Positions 1-9,578 are shown, counted from the first letter of the stretch. The stretch: 64,000 nt of DNA from Lucinisca nassula (GCA_963580285.1 OY757010.1:223777234-223841233); one strand, 5' to 3'. Notes: generated by a model from the letters alone, not told the origin. Numbers and translations are program-made.

Positions 1-963
1 CAGACTCACTGAAGGTTTCCTTCAGATGGTCTGGAACTGATGTTGCATCTGCCTCCTTCTGGACTGACGCCTGTGACACTTCACAGACTTCAGCATCCGC
101 CTCTTCCTCAAACTCCTCCTCCGGCAGGTATTCTTCCACTGGGCTGGCTCTCGCAATTTCCTTGCCTTTCCGTAGTAACTTGTACCTGTCGGAGCAATTC
201 ACAATGCAAACCACTGGGTCAGTCCCAGCAGAACGCACTACCCTGGGGCCATAGACTTTCTCGGTTTGAGTAGGCTCAATCACATAGTCAGGCATAGACT
301 GGTCCATCTTGCATCTAACCTGAGCTGCTGAGTTAGGAGGTATCACCATCCGCTTTGCCACGCTCACTCTTGCCACCCGTGGGGCACCGTCTTCCTTTCC
401 CACATTCATGGTGATGTCATGGCCTTTGAACCTGAAAATCCCTCTGCCCATGTCAATAACCGCTGAACCCCTCTTCATGATGTCAACTCCGAACAACATG
501 TCTTGTTCAATAGGGGCAACACAGATCGGTCCATCATAGTAGCTCCCACCGATCTTCATCTTTATCGGTCCAGCCACAAACCCATCTATGGACATCTGTC
601 TGCCCGCCGTATCCAGTCGCACATCATAGAGTTTCCCGGGTGGTACAGTCATGGACTCGTAGATCTTACCAGAGATGATAGTAACCTCCGCCGCAGAATC
701 AACCACTGCTTCTATATTTACATCTTCTACTCGTACCGGCACGGTGAATTTTGATACGGACTTCAGCATGCAAACCTTCACCGGTGTCTTTGTTTCAGCA
801 ACAGGAACTTCAATTTTTGCAGGGTTTTTCTCCGAAGTTGCAGTCACACCACAATGCTGTGGCAAGCTTGCGCTCGAATCTGAAGCAATACTGCCCTGCG
901 ACAGTGAAACATCCGTTGTTGCCTGTATACCTGCATCTCTGCTCTCACACCCTGTTGTTTTTA
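1..963 (-). CDS. pol: Ty3/gypsy-type pol, N-terminal part (retropepsin), cut by window edge
   Basis: Reading the minus strand, one frame stays open from about position 1054 down to position 1 without a stop, so the protein continues outside the window. It overlaps the end of gag and lies in the -1 frame relative to it, the usual arrangement for gag-pol expression by ribosomal frameshifting; I do not see a textbook slippery heptamer before the gag stop. The protease is recognisable from the active-site segment VVDSAAEVTIIS at 706-671 (DSA in place of the commoner DTG) and the later segment IEQDMLFGVDIMKRG at about 511-468, typical of retropepsins. After it comes an acidic linker and, at the window edge, VPDHLKETFSES, which resembles the start of the Ty3/gypsy reverse transcriptase region. 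No stop or frameshift is visible here, unlike in gag. The catalytic RT, RNase H and integrase would lie at coordinates below 1. Confidence 0.85.
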
Positions 964-1734
964 AGACTGCTGGCCCTTGCTTGGGCCCTCTTCTTTCTGG
1001 GTACGGGCCAAGGCCCCCTGACTCGCCCCAGTCTTGTTTAACTCTTCCTGCCATTTCTTACAATTTCTCTTCACATGTCCCTTCCTATGGCAGAAAAAGC
1101 AAACTCTCCCCTCACGCTTGGGGTCTCTTCCCTGAGCCTCACTTGTCGACTGCACAGGTGGTTGTTGGGGATGGTCACGTACCAACAACTTCTCCAAGAT
1201 CTTTCTCTGTTCTGCCATTTCTGAAATGAGTGCTTTCATTTCTGACTGTTCTGCGACAGCACAGACTTCCGGCACCTCATTGTAATCCTCGGCTGTAACT
1301 CCGACATCTCTGCCTCGGCCTCGCCTCTTCTCATAGCAGGATTCTTTTATGTGCTGGAACAAGCGGACTTGTTTCACAGCATCCTCTAGAGTTTTAGGCG
1401 CTTGCAAATTTACATTATGACCCGCTTCGCAATCTAACATGCCCTGGCAAAATCTGTCAACAGCCATGCTTCGACAATACTCATCCGGCAAGGTGTTGAA
1501 TGCTTTGGCTGCCAGTTCCTGCACGCGGTCAGCCCAATCTTCCACGGATTCATTCTTCTTCTGTATAGCTCGGTTGAACCGGGCATATACAGCCGTACTG
1601 ATGTCATCATCCCCAAACCGGTCACCTAGCTTCTTCAGCATTTTCTTATAGCTGATATCTTTGTTAGTTTTCAGCAAGGACTTTAGAAACTTTGAAGCTT
1701 TCCCCTGTAAACACATTTCAAGCAGCTCTTGCAT
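961..1734 (-). pseudogene. gag: Ty3/gypsy gag, C-terminal part with CCHC zinc knuckle
   Basis: This 257-residue frame is the capsid/nucleocapsid end of a retrotransposon Gag. The capsid-like stretch MCLQGKASKFLKSLL and the segment DDDISTAVYARFNRAI match the helical gag core of Ty3/gypsy elements. Near the C-terminus (about residues 212-226) is one zinc knuckle, C-F-F-C-H-R-K-G-H-V-K-R-N-C, a perfect CX2CX4HX4C nucleic-acid-binding motif. The stop codon is at 963-961, and pol overlaps in the -1 frame. The N-terminal part is in another frame: the same bases upstream of 1734 are read in the frame that gives FEEKFQDYAEQMDWTPRE, so a one-base change near 1735 splits the protein. Its function would be packaging element RNA into virus-like particles. 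I call it a pseudogene because of this and two more frameshifts upstream. Confidence 0.8.
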
Positions 1735-2036
1735 TCCCGGGGAGTCCAGTCCATCTGTTCCGCATAGTCCTGAAACTTTTCTTCAAAGACATCCCAATCA
1801 CCTTTTCCATCGAACGTCAACTTTGGGGCCGACCGGAGGGCTGGTCTCCTCTTCTTCTTCCTAGACATGTCATCGGAAGAGTCCAACTCTGTGTCCGACT
1901 CTTCCGACGAAGTGTCTGTTTCCACCCTCTTCTGTGACTTTTTCTTTATTTTCCTCTTGGCTGGCTGGTCATCAGAGTTATCTCCCTTCTTGCTCTTCTT
2001 CATATGTTTTTTTCTGTTTTCTAACCTGTGCATCAT
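1735..2036 (-). pseudogene. gag: gag middle segment, frame-shifted
   Basis: This frame holds a lysine-rich, then serine/acidic-rich linker (DTSSEESDTELDSSDD) followed by KLTFDGKGDWDVFEEKFQDY, which looks like the first capsid helices and leads directly into the capsid of the next segment. Both edges are frame changes, near 2010 and near 1735, so the parts cannot be one intact protein in this copy. The frame stays open a little past each edge, which makes the exact indel sites uncertain by some tens of bases. Confidence 0.7.
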
Positions 2037-2580
2037 CTGAGTCAGATTCTGACTCCTCAGAAGAAGTGTATTTTTTCCCTTTTGCCTTGGAACTCTTCTT
2101 CCTTCTTTCTACAGGCTCCTCAGTGCAATTATCTCCCTTCTTTCCTTTTACTTTCTTGGAAATTCTCATCGGCGACTCATCATCAGCCGAGGAGCTGTCC
2201 TCGGACTGACTACTCTTGACACGATTCCTCCGAGACTTTCCCCTTGACAAACGCGGCTTCTCTTCGACTGATGAAATGTCACTCAGCCGAAGTTTTCGCC
2301 TTAATTCATCCTTCATCTCCTTCGCCCGGTGCAAGTTGACTGACTTTTCAGCTGAGGAACTGTCCTCAAGCTTGAGATCTGCAGCCTTCTTTGGAGCTAT
2401 CTTGGGTCTAGTTGGGACCGACAATGAAACAGGAAGTGCTCCTAAATCATCGTATCGCTCTATTTTTGACGGCTGGGTATACCCCCTCCCAGTCCCACCA
2501 GGCCAGAGACTTCTTTCAATTTCTTTCTTAATCTGAGTTTTCACTAACTCAGTGTCAGAGTCTATCTTACCCCCATAGCA
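1978..2580 (-). pseudogene. gag: gag charged linker segment, frame-shifted
   Basis: About 190 residues of low-complexity, strongly charged sequence, with repeated short acidic serine clusters (EDSSSAE, EDSSSADDE, SSEESESDSDD) between basic patches (KKVKGKKG, RKKSSKAKGKK). I see no folded domain. It links the N-terminal helix-hairpin-helix piece to the capsid. The repeated SSSA/SSEE clusters could be casein-kinase sites, which is inference from composition only. No ATG opens this frame at its upstream end; it runs on from the HhH segment through a frameshift near 2570. Confidence 0.6.
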
Positions 2581-2876
2581 CCTTCCCCATAAATCCTATA
2601 CTCATCCTCTCCCTCCCCATAGGTAGGATTCGGCATAAAATCAAGACATGCCAGGACTTCAGGCTCCAGTTTTCTACGCAACAAGCTAGCAAGCAAGGAC
2701 GCATCTACATTGCCCTGCGCCTCTCGCAAATCAATTAGCACTTTGGCAAGCTTGATGCCTACACCTGGGATCAGTTGCATCTCATTAGCATCTGCGAAAT
2801 TGACCTTTATTTTGGGGACACTCGATAATCCCGTTATTATGGGGACACTCGGTAATTCTGACAGATCTTGATGCAT
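2562..2876 (-). pseudogene. gag: gag N-terminus with helix-hairpin-helix domain
   Basis: A 104-residue frame starting at the ATG at 2876-2874 (MHQDLSELPSV). Residues around 28-55 read NFADANEMQLIPGVGIKLAK, a good helix-hairpin-helix (ComEA/PolX type): a hydrophobic helix, the hairpin L-I-P-G-V-G and a second helix. HhH motifs bind DNA or RNA backbone without sequence specificity. Position and orientation place it as the first part of Gag. The frame ends at a stop (2564-2562) that looks like the result of a one-base indel, because the next frame continues the charged linker. An independent HhH gene adjacent to the element is the alternative; I think it less likely because spacing and strand agree with gag. 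Confidence 0.65.
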
Positions 2877-3591
2877 TTTGAATTATTTAATATTTTACAA
2901 AAGTCAGAAAATTTACCCAAAATGAAGTTGCAGGTAAATTTCAAAAGCAGATGATGGACAAACTGATTTTTGAGGCCACCAAGGTCTTGAAATTTGCGAT
3001 AAATACGGTGAATGTATTACTTACCAGTTACTGTCCCACTCCACAACTCCCAGAAAAATACCTGCACTTGTCAGAGCCCACAGCCATGTAGTCTTGTCTT
3101 GCTCTATCCACCAAGTGAATTTTCTTTTCTGGAAACTGTCTTGTTCACAGCAACAAGGGGCAGGGGGTTGACTGTTTCTTTTTTGGAGGTGTTATGAGGG
3201 CCTAGAATGCTAGACTACCTCCACCAACACCTTGTTTTAGTAGGGCCGTCGGATGCCGACGGACCACTGACTGTCCAGGCGGGGCATTTGTGGCAATAAA
3301 ATGACACAAAAAAAATGAAATTTCACAATTTCAGCGCGGAATTCGACGAACGCTGCCACCAGTAAAGTATCTGGGTATTACCTGAATAAGATTGGTAGCG
3401 TCTAGGTCCCAAATACTTGTAGAATATTCTTCTCGGTCGTCTCTTTCTACGTTAGTCGACGTTTTCCCGCTCGCTGTCAATCCCAGAATGCCCCAGAGCC
3501 GGATCTCTTGCTTTTGTCCAACCAATGCACGACGTCCGTAAATCGGCCTACGCTGACCGGAGACTTCGACCAACCACTACAGTCACTACAC
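2877..3591 (-). other. Presumed 5' leader/LTR region of the Ty3/gypsy element
   Basis: No protein frame is convincing here. On the minus strand it lies directly upstream of the gag start, where a leader, primer-binding site and 5' LTR are expected. The partner LTR is outside the window, so LTR edges cannot be defined, and I do not recognise a primer-binding site. A good splice-donor-like GGTAAGTAA is present on the minus strand near 3030-3020; whether it is used is unknown. Confidence 0.35.
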
Positions 3592-3687
3592 TAAGAAAAA
3601 TAAGGTTTACCCCTGTAAAGCCCAGTTTTGCTGAATAAAAGTGGGGTTCGAGGGGGTCAAAATTATATAGGCGTGGTTTCGTGGTGA
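3592..3687. mobile_element. Hpn MITE, one half only
   Basis: Contains the Hpn right half: the AAGAAAAATAAGGTTTACCC block, the CCCAGTTTTG ... AAAGTGGGGTT stem, and the TATAGGCGTG ... CGTGGTG terminus. The central palindrome and left half are missing. Confidence 0.65.
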
Positions 3688-3694
3688 GCGTGTT

Positions 3695-3945
3695 CGCTAA
3701 GTATCCTGGGGTTCTTTTATTTAACGCTTTGTGTGTTAACATCGCTTTGGGGAGTTCCATAGCTTGGGTTCTGAGAATGAAAACTCTGCACTATAAAGCG
3801 TTGCATGCGATATTGGAACATACAATATTCCGTTTGCACTCGATCTCAAGCAAAATAATGAGTTTGGGAAATTCGCTAAGTATCCAGAGGCTTTTTTATC
3901 TAACGTTTTGTAATGCTAACACAATTTTATTCTACTTGAGCCTGT
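3695..3945. repeat. Pair of ~48-bp direct repeats
   Basis: TTCGCTAAGTATCC followed by TTTTAT and TAACG at about 3696 recurs at about 3870, 174 bp later, with scattered changes. The DNA between the two copies has no recognisable feature. Confidence 0.55.
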
Positions 3946-3952
3946 TGTTGTG

Positions 3953-4277
3953 TGTGTGATTTCGGGTTAAACGTCGCTTTCAGCAATTTTTCAGTCATAT
4001 CACGACGGTGTCTGGTTGCGACAGGGAGCTCAATGCTCACTTTTATAGTGCTGCCTCACTGAAGTATCATGTCCCAGACACAATACATGATACCACACCC
4101 AGTCACATTATCCTGACACTGGGTCGACCAGTCCTAGCTCTACCCCGTAAATCTGAGTGCCAAGCGAGGAGCAGCTAGTACCATTCTTAACGATTTTGAA
4201 ATGTCGCGGCCCGGGATTGAACCCGTGACCTCCCGTTCCCCGGAGCGGACACTCTACCAACTGAGCTATCGGGGCCG
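3953..4277 (-). mobile_element. SINE-A: tRNA-headed SINE
   Basis: On the minus strand the head (4277-4200) carries a pol III A box (TAGCTCAGTTGG) and B box (GGTTCAATCCC), as in a tRNA gene. It is followed by a ~250-bp body ending GAAAGCGACGTTTAACCC and a short simple (AC)/(CAA) tail near 3953. The acceptor stem does not pair well and the body is too long, so this is a tRNA-derived retroposon rather than a tRNA gene. The 3' part (CAGCACTATAAAAGTG, ATGACTGAAAAATTG) resembles the conserved 3' domain of mollusc Meta-type SINEs; that match is from memory and should be tested. Confidence 0.75.
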
Positions 4278-4407
4278 GTTTGAGCTTGATGTTATTCTCG
4301 TTTCCTGTGAGCTGTTTTTTTTTTCTCTTTCTTCCGGTGCCAAGGATGGACTTTGTCTCGAGATTGTGACTGTTCCTGTCTCCTTGCCCTTTAACGTTTT
4401 ACTCGGG

Positions 4408-4685
4408 AATAATCATAACGATTGCACACCTATGTGACATTATGCATTTTTCACATCTCCAAAATGGCTACTATTTTGATGAAAATTCGTGATATTTGTC
4501 TTATTTATACTACAAACATAGATAGTGGGTGCTCGTTAGAACCGCCTCGTCGAGGCGGTTCTAACGAGTACCCACTATCTATGTCTTGGAGCAGAAATAA
4601 GAAAATAACGTTTACCCCCCGTAAGCCCCAGTTTTCTCAATATAAAGTGGGGTTTAGGGGGTGTTCCTTTCACGGACTTGTGATG
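4408..4685. mobile_element. Hpn MITE, complete
   Basis: Left end CATAACGATTGCACAC and right end CACGGACTTGTGATG. The central palindrome at 4516-4584 has 31-bp arms that are almost perfect (loop CG). The second block CCCCAGTTTTCTC ... AAAGTGGGGTTT lies at about 4625-4660. This is the subtype with the GCACTATGTCG-like left end and ACAAGTCCGTG-like right end. Confidence 0.8.
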
Positions 4686-5221
4686 GACCAGCCTAGCTCA
4701 CTGAACATATCTGCTGATGGTGTTCTTGCAGCTCGCTTCTGTAGTTTAAGAGCGCACATACTACAGAACTTTAATCTGTCAAGAGTCACTCTGTAGCTCG
4801 GATAAGACTAAGTCTTTTTGAAGTTCGGCTCAATTGCTTTAATATTGATATTTTGGAAGAAATATTTGACACAGGCAATCAATATGTGCATCGCAATTAG
4901 TACATTTAGTTTTCATGTTGAGACATTTTTCTATATTTTAGCTCTACACGTGTCACTGAGTCTTTCTTTGTATTTACGTGTTGTTGTTTTTTAATTTATC
5001 GGTAATATATGCCACTTGTTTGAACTTAACTATATTTGTATTACATTCTGTTGCCGTAGTGTATTGTGGTGGTGGAGGCCTGTCCATCCGGATAAAAACA
5101 CCGGTATTGAATCCGGAAATCCCCGGTATTAAGACAGGGGCATATCATTGCGTTATCCTGTACCAACGATTGACTTTTGCACATTCAATAGTAAGGTCGA
5201 GATTTGTCCATTGTTTTGGTA
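4686..5221. other. No gene seen
   Basis: AT-rich DNA with no coding signal. A short self-complementary patch near 5089-5135 (CATCCGGATAAAAACACCGG and ATCCGGAAATCCCCGG) is the only structure noticed. Confidence 0.4.
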
Positions 5222-5522
5222 CGGCACCCGCCCATAGGGGCTTGAAGAAATATATGGGCTGCATGATGCTTCCACGCAGAGCTAAATCTGGCCCGCACAC
5301 TAGTACTGGTAAACCGCTTAGAGGATCAAAGCCTGTCCAGGAACCGCGGTGCGAGGCAGTCCGTCCATGCTCAAAACCCTATTGGTTTCATTGGGCGACA
5401 GGGCTTGAGAAGTCATTTCATCTCAATGTCGGGTAAAAGTCCAACAAAATTGGAAGCAACGTCTCCAAAATGACCTTTACAGTGTTCACGGGGACGTGAA
5501 ACCCCAAATCAACCAACCAACC
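5222..5522 (+). mobile_element. SINE-B copy
   Basis: A ~300-bp repeat with two further full copies (36855-37143 and 47042-47335, both inverted) and a head fragment at 38530. Its 3' end is GGGACGTGAAACCCCAAATC followed by a short (AACC)n tail, the form seen at the 3' ends of many mollusc SINEs. No clear A/B box is visible in the head, so the origin of its promoter is uncertain. Confidence 0.65.
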
Positions 5523-5856
5523 ATTGTTTTGGTACTGCTTTTTTTTTCCAGGAAATGTTTTAGCTTACGATGCCAATGTTGGTAGATGCGGCCAATTAAA
5601 TGAGTAATATAACATAAGTAAGTAACAGTGGTCAAAGTCGGTCTTTGAAATTCTGTGCCAGGCCACTTAGATTTCAGAATTAAAATGAAGAAAGCCAGTT
5701 TGTCAACGAAGACCAAATATCATTTTCAATCTTTGTCGAAACAAGGCAATAAAAATTTATTCAAGATAATCTAGGTGGCTGCCATAACCATATATGACAA
5801 AAACTTGAAAACAAGTCTTTTCCAGTACCCAAAGCAAACCACCGATTGTATTGAAA
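5523..5856. other. No gene seen
   Basis: AT-rich DNA without a supported coding frame or repeat match elsewhere in the window. Confidence 0.4.
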
Positions 5857-6032
5857 CCTTGAATGCAGGATTGGACACTCATGGCGTATATTGATGCAAT
5901 ATTGGGCACTCATGACGTGTGTTGAATGCAGTATTGGACACTCATGACCTGTTTTGAATGCAATATATGACACTCATGACGTTTGTTGAATGCAGTATTG
6001 GACACTCATGACATGTGTTGAATGCAGTACTG
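5857..6032 (+). repeat. ~32-bp minisatellite, about 5 units
   Basis: Unit approximately GACACTCATGACGTGTGTTG plus AATGCAGTATTG. The word ACTCATG recurs every 31-33 bp (about 5876, 5908, 5940, 5970, 6003). Confidence 0.8.
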
Positions 6033-6039
6033 ATGGAAA

Positions 6040-6246
6040 ATTATGAACATTTTCTTAGTTTTTGCTCCAAATATATATTGATGGTACACTTTAGAACCGC
6101 CTCGTTGAGGTGGTTCTACCGAGTACCCACAACCTATATTTTAGAGCAGAAATAAGAAAAATAAGGTTTACTTATGTAAACCACAGTTTTACGATAAAAA
6201 ATGGGGTTCAAGGGGTTCAAAATTATATAGGCGTGTTTTCGTGATG
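6040..6246. mobile_element. Hpn MITE, left end lost
   Basis: A diverged central palindrome (6084-6142) followed by an intact right half ending TATAGGCGTGTTTTCGTGATG at 6246. The left arm keeps only GGTACACTTTAGAACCGCC. Confidence 0.7.
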
Positions 6247-6504
6247 GAACGACGAATCAGAATGTTTATGTTGAAATCACGGTCCGAGATTGGTCTTACT
6301 CTATACTACAGCTACGTCAGGCTGAGTCCCTTATGCGTTTGAACAGGAAACCAGAGCTCCGCAAGCGGGGTATTATACGCCTTTGTCAAAGCATCGGCTG
6401 TAACACATATACTGACAAGTAGTAGGAGGGGTTAGCCCAGAAAAAAAAAAGTTCATGCACGGACAGACGGACATTATTCTTCATATACATGTAACTGGTG
6501 GGCT

Positions 6505-6605
6505 TTAACTAGCTAGTCTGGTCCAGAAAACGGGCACACTTAATATTTTCCAGTTCTGTGGTGTATTCCTTGCTTCCAAAGGATAACCCTTTTATAGAAC
6601 ATATT
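6505..6605 (+). repeat. 5'-truncated copy of the hammerhead-bearing repeat
   Basis: Begins at AACTAGCTAGTCTGG, exactly inside the ribozyme motif seen in full at 40819-40864, and continues through the shared 3' part (CTGTGGTGTATTCC, CTTGCTTCCAAAGGATAACC). The CTGATGA core and stem II are missing, so this copy cannot form the ribozyme. Confidence 0.7.
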
Positions 6606-6943
6606 AAACCTCTTAACAAATGCGCTGCTTCATATCATGGTCTGACTATAAATCACCTTTCAGCTTGATGGAATGTAAACTATAGGAGGCATTAGTTGCA
6701 AATGAAAATTGACAGGGGAATAACTCTGCTAATATTTGCCGGACTGTAACCTCCAAATGGTATGTGCTGCTACACATCTTGGTGTAACCTTTTGCAACGT
6801 TTAAGCTTGACCTAATGTAAATTATTGGAAGAGTTAACTTACAAAATTTTCAAAGAGTCATTACTGCTGATATTTGGTGGACTGTTACCTCGACACAATA
6901 TGTGCCACTTTAAATAAAGACATTTCAGCTTGATCAGATTTAA

Positions 6944-7148
6944 CCCTTATCTTGCTAAATATTCATTTAAGCCACACCCATTTCTGTCTATCAGCCAATC
7001 AAATTACTTGATATAATTTATTGCTACAAATTCATAAACTGAACACCAAACAGTGCAGATCCTGATCAGATGGCTTCTTCAGAAGCCATCTGATCTGGAT
7101 CTACACTGTTTGCAAAGATAGGGGTTGTCGTGAACAGCAAGATAAGGG
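6944..7148. mobile_element. TTAA-1 MITE (piggyBac-like ends)
   Basis: TTAA at 6940-6943, then CCCTTATCTTGCT at the left end and AGCAAGATAAGGG at the right, followed by TTAG. An internal near-perfect hairpin is built from GCAGATCCTGATCAGATGGC and its complement around TTCTTCAGAA. No coding capacity. Confidence 0.8.
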
Positions 7149-7384
7149 TTAGATTGTATGAGGAGTTAGCTGGAAGCGAAAAGCTTACAAAAGTTTTTAA
7201 AGGAGCATAACTCTTTGGTGAACTGCGTACTTGAAATCATATGCACTGTTTCACTTCATGATCTAACTACAAATCACGTTTCATCTGGATGGGATGTATA
7301 CTGTAGGAGATGTCAGCCTTAAACGAAAAGATTTACGTCAATTTTCACATGGACATAGCCCTGCTAATATTTAGTAGACTATCA

Positions 7385-7607
7385 TCTAGAAATAATATTT
7401 ATCATATGACGTCGCGTCTGGGAGTGTAATAACGTCATGTATTATTTTCGATAATCCACTAGTGGATTAAATATGCAAATTAGCTAGATACGCCCCGTAA
7501 CGTTACATGTACGACATTCTTAATGACGTCGCGATTACTAACGGCGGAATGTTGACATTTTTGTAAACAATCGTGAATAAAATTAGCTTTTAATGTCATA
7601 TGATAAA
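7385..7607. repeat. Arm of a foldback-associated repeat
   Basis: Contains ATCATATGACGTCGCGTCTG and TAATCCACTAGTGGATTA. Similar sequence is found inverted near 44030-44110, close to the second foldback copy (43193), so it is probably part of the same composite element. Confidence 0.5.
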
Positions 7608-7760
7608 TAGAATCTTGCATTCGTGCTCATGTATTATTAAATTTATTAAACTCGTTGAGAAAAAGGGATAAAATGCTCGGCAAAGCCTCGCATTTTATCC
7701 CTTTTCCTCAACTCGTTTAATAAATTCAATAATACATGAGCACTCATGTAAGATCCTCTA
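7608..7760. repeat. Foldback element with ~70-bp arms
   Basis: A palindrome from TAGAATCTTGCATTCGTGC to its complement GAGCACTCATGTAAGATCC, centred on GCTCGGCAAAGCCTCG. Arms include GGGATAAAATG and CATTTTATCCC. The second copy is at 43193-43346. It would extrude as a long cruciform or hairpin. Confidence 0.8.
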
Positions 7761-8404
7761 TGTACTGTTCTACACTATGGATTCACTATTTATAAAGTCG
7801 CAGCTTAGGCTGATGTGTAGTTTAGGAGGAGTCAGCCAGAAACAAATCAATAACAGAAATTTTCAAAGGGACATAATTCCGCTAATATTTGGTGGACCGT
7901 TACCTTGAAACAGTATGTGCTGCTCAACACCACGAGGGCATAATCCAATTAATATTTGGTGGACTGCAACTTCGAAACAATATGCACTGCCCCACACCAT
8001 GGTCCAAATATATACATGTATATTAAGTTATAGCTTAATCGGATCTAAATTGTAGGAGGCTTAGCCGGAAACTGAATGTTTTCAGAAATTTTCAAAGGGG
8101 AGTAATCTTTGGTGGATCGTAAGCGCAAAACAATATGCGATGCTCTAAATCATGGTCTACTACATATCAAGTTTCAGATAAATCGGCTCTAAATTGTTGG
8201 ATAAGTTAGCCAGAAATGGAATGTTTACAGAATTTTTCAAAGGGCGTAGTTCTGTTAATATTTGGTGAACCGAAACCTCGAAACAATATGCACTGCTCCA
8301 CATCATGGTCTAACTATATATCAAGTTTCACCTTCTTTGGCTGTAAAATGTTGGAGAAGTTATTCGGAAACAAAATGTTTACAAAAAAAAATCAAAGGGG
8401 CATT

Positions 8405-8630
8405 TGTGTTTGTTTGTATTGGAGTTTAACGGCCCAGTCAACACTATTTAGGTCATTTTTGAGCAGGTCAGTTTACCTATCAACACTCTCCTGGGCAGGC
8501 TTATACGTAAGCGGTTAACCAGTTCAGTGCACATTCCTTCGCCAGAAACTGACAACTGCCCTTCTTGAATCAGCGGAAGGGAGAGAATGACCGTAGAAAA
8601 GATTTCATGATCTCAAAGGGGCATATTAGT
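8405..8630 (-). mobile_element. SINE-like copy
   Basis: On the minus strand it ends GACTGGGCCGTTAAACTCC plus a short CAAACA tail, the same kind of 3' end as SINE-B, and shares GCCTGCCCAGGAGAG-like words with it. It interrupts the ~153-bp satellite, so it arrived later. Confidence 0.55.
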
Positions 8631-9068
8631 ATTTGGTTGACCACAACCTTGAACCAATATGCGTTGCTCCACATCATGATCTAACTATATACCAAGTGAC
8701 AGCTTGATCGAATATTGATTGTAGATGTTAGCCATAAACAACATGTTTACAGAAATTTTCAACAGGCATATCTCTGTCAATATCTGACAGACCGCAACCT
8801 CGAAACAATATGCGCTACTCCACATCATGTTCTAACTATATATCAAGTTTCAGCGTAATTCGATGTAAAATGTAGGAAGAGTTATAGGAAAACAAAAAGT
8901 AAATAGACGGAGAGACGTACAGAAGGGAAGGACGAACTGACGCCGAGTAGCATAATATAATACGACCTTTTTCAAAAGGGCGGATAAAAAGTTACATGCG
9001 CTGTGAATTGGATTATAGTGAGGGAGGGTTGCGCAGAGCCAAACTCACTCTCTCGTCCTGATATAGCA

Positions 9069-9144
9069 GGATCAAATGGCAAGACAGTATTGAGACAGCT
9101 GGAGCTGGATCAAATGGCAAGACAGTATTAAGACAGCTGGAGCT
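9069..9144 (+). repeat. Two tandem 38-bp units
   Basis: GGATCAAATGGCAAGACAGT followed by ATTGAGACAGCTGGAGCT is repeated once with a single change. Confidence 0.85.
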
Positions 9145-9284
9145 AAGTCCGGATGCAGTGGATGACCATGACTTTTTTAGTTCCTTGCCAATCTGTCCAT
9201 GCTCAAGCAACATTCTGCTGCTTCGCCGTTTTGGCCATTGCATCAGAGTAATGATCTCTTCCGTCCAAGCTACTGAAGCAGAAG

Positions 9285-9578
9285 CCCCCCCCCCCCGCCC
9301 TCCAGTGATCCTTCGCTGACCGATCCAAGGCTCTTCTGTCGCGGATTAGTTTTGTTATAGTTTGTCTTTGAGTGTGTGTAACGCTTATATCATTTTGCTT
9401 TGGATTGCCAGTTGGCTATTTTGTGGGAAAGTAACTGTCCTTTTGGATTTGCGCTATTGATGTTTCCATTAAGGTCTACTTATTTCATGTTTATGTGTCT
9501 TTCTTTTGATGTCTCTGATGGGAGATGCAGGTTAATTGTATTGATTCCTGATCATTGCCTACATTTCCATGTTACAAA
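9285..9578 (+). mobile_element. RT-tail copy, 5'-truncated
   Basis: Contains the ordered words CTTCTGTCGCGGATTAG, GGTTTGTCTTTGAGTGTGTG-like sequence, GGAAAGTAACTGTCC, GATGTTTCCATTA, GATGGGAGATGCAGG and GATTCCTGATCATTGCC. It is preceded by a poly-C tract at 9284-9297. Confidence 0.75.

Larger units (their letters stand above)
6600..8960 (+). repeat. Diverged satellite, unit ~147-155 bp
   Basis: About ten diverged units share words in fixed order: AATATGCACTGCTCCACATC, ATGGTCTAACTATATATC, AAGTTTCAGCTTGATCGG, GGAGGAGTTAGCC, AATTTTCAAAGGGGCATAAC and GCTAATATTTGGTGGACC. The word around TCTAACTATATATCAAG falls about 153 bp apart at 8154 and 8307, and 147 bp apart at 8682 and 8829. The array is interrupted by a TTAA-1 MITE, a foldback element and a SINE-like piece. 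The downstream edge passes into GACGGAGAGACG, a form often seen beside such repeats in bivalves. The unit length is close to the described bivalve satellite class of about 160 bp, but identity is untested. Confidence 0.8.

Noticed and set aside
1434..2536. Several plus-strand frames of 60-106 codons across the gag region
   Set aside because: The minus strand carries recognisable Gag with a zinc knuckle; the plus-strand frames are shadows.
4200..4277. Possible tRNA gene on the minus strand
   Set aside because: A and B boxes are good but the acceptor and anticodon stems do not fold properly and a SINE body with a 3' tail follows; the same holds for 18161-18362, 21166-21335 and 44827-44995.
9284..9297. 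Poly-C and poly-G runs (also 30573, 39325, 56376, 58411) as possible quadruplex sites
   Set aside because: They are single homopolymer runs near repeat edges, prone to length error, without the four-tract spacing expected of a conserved quadruplex.
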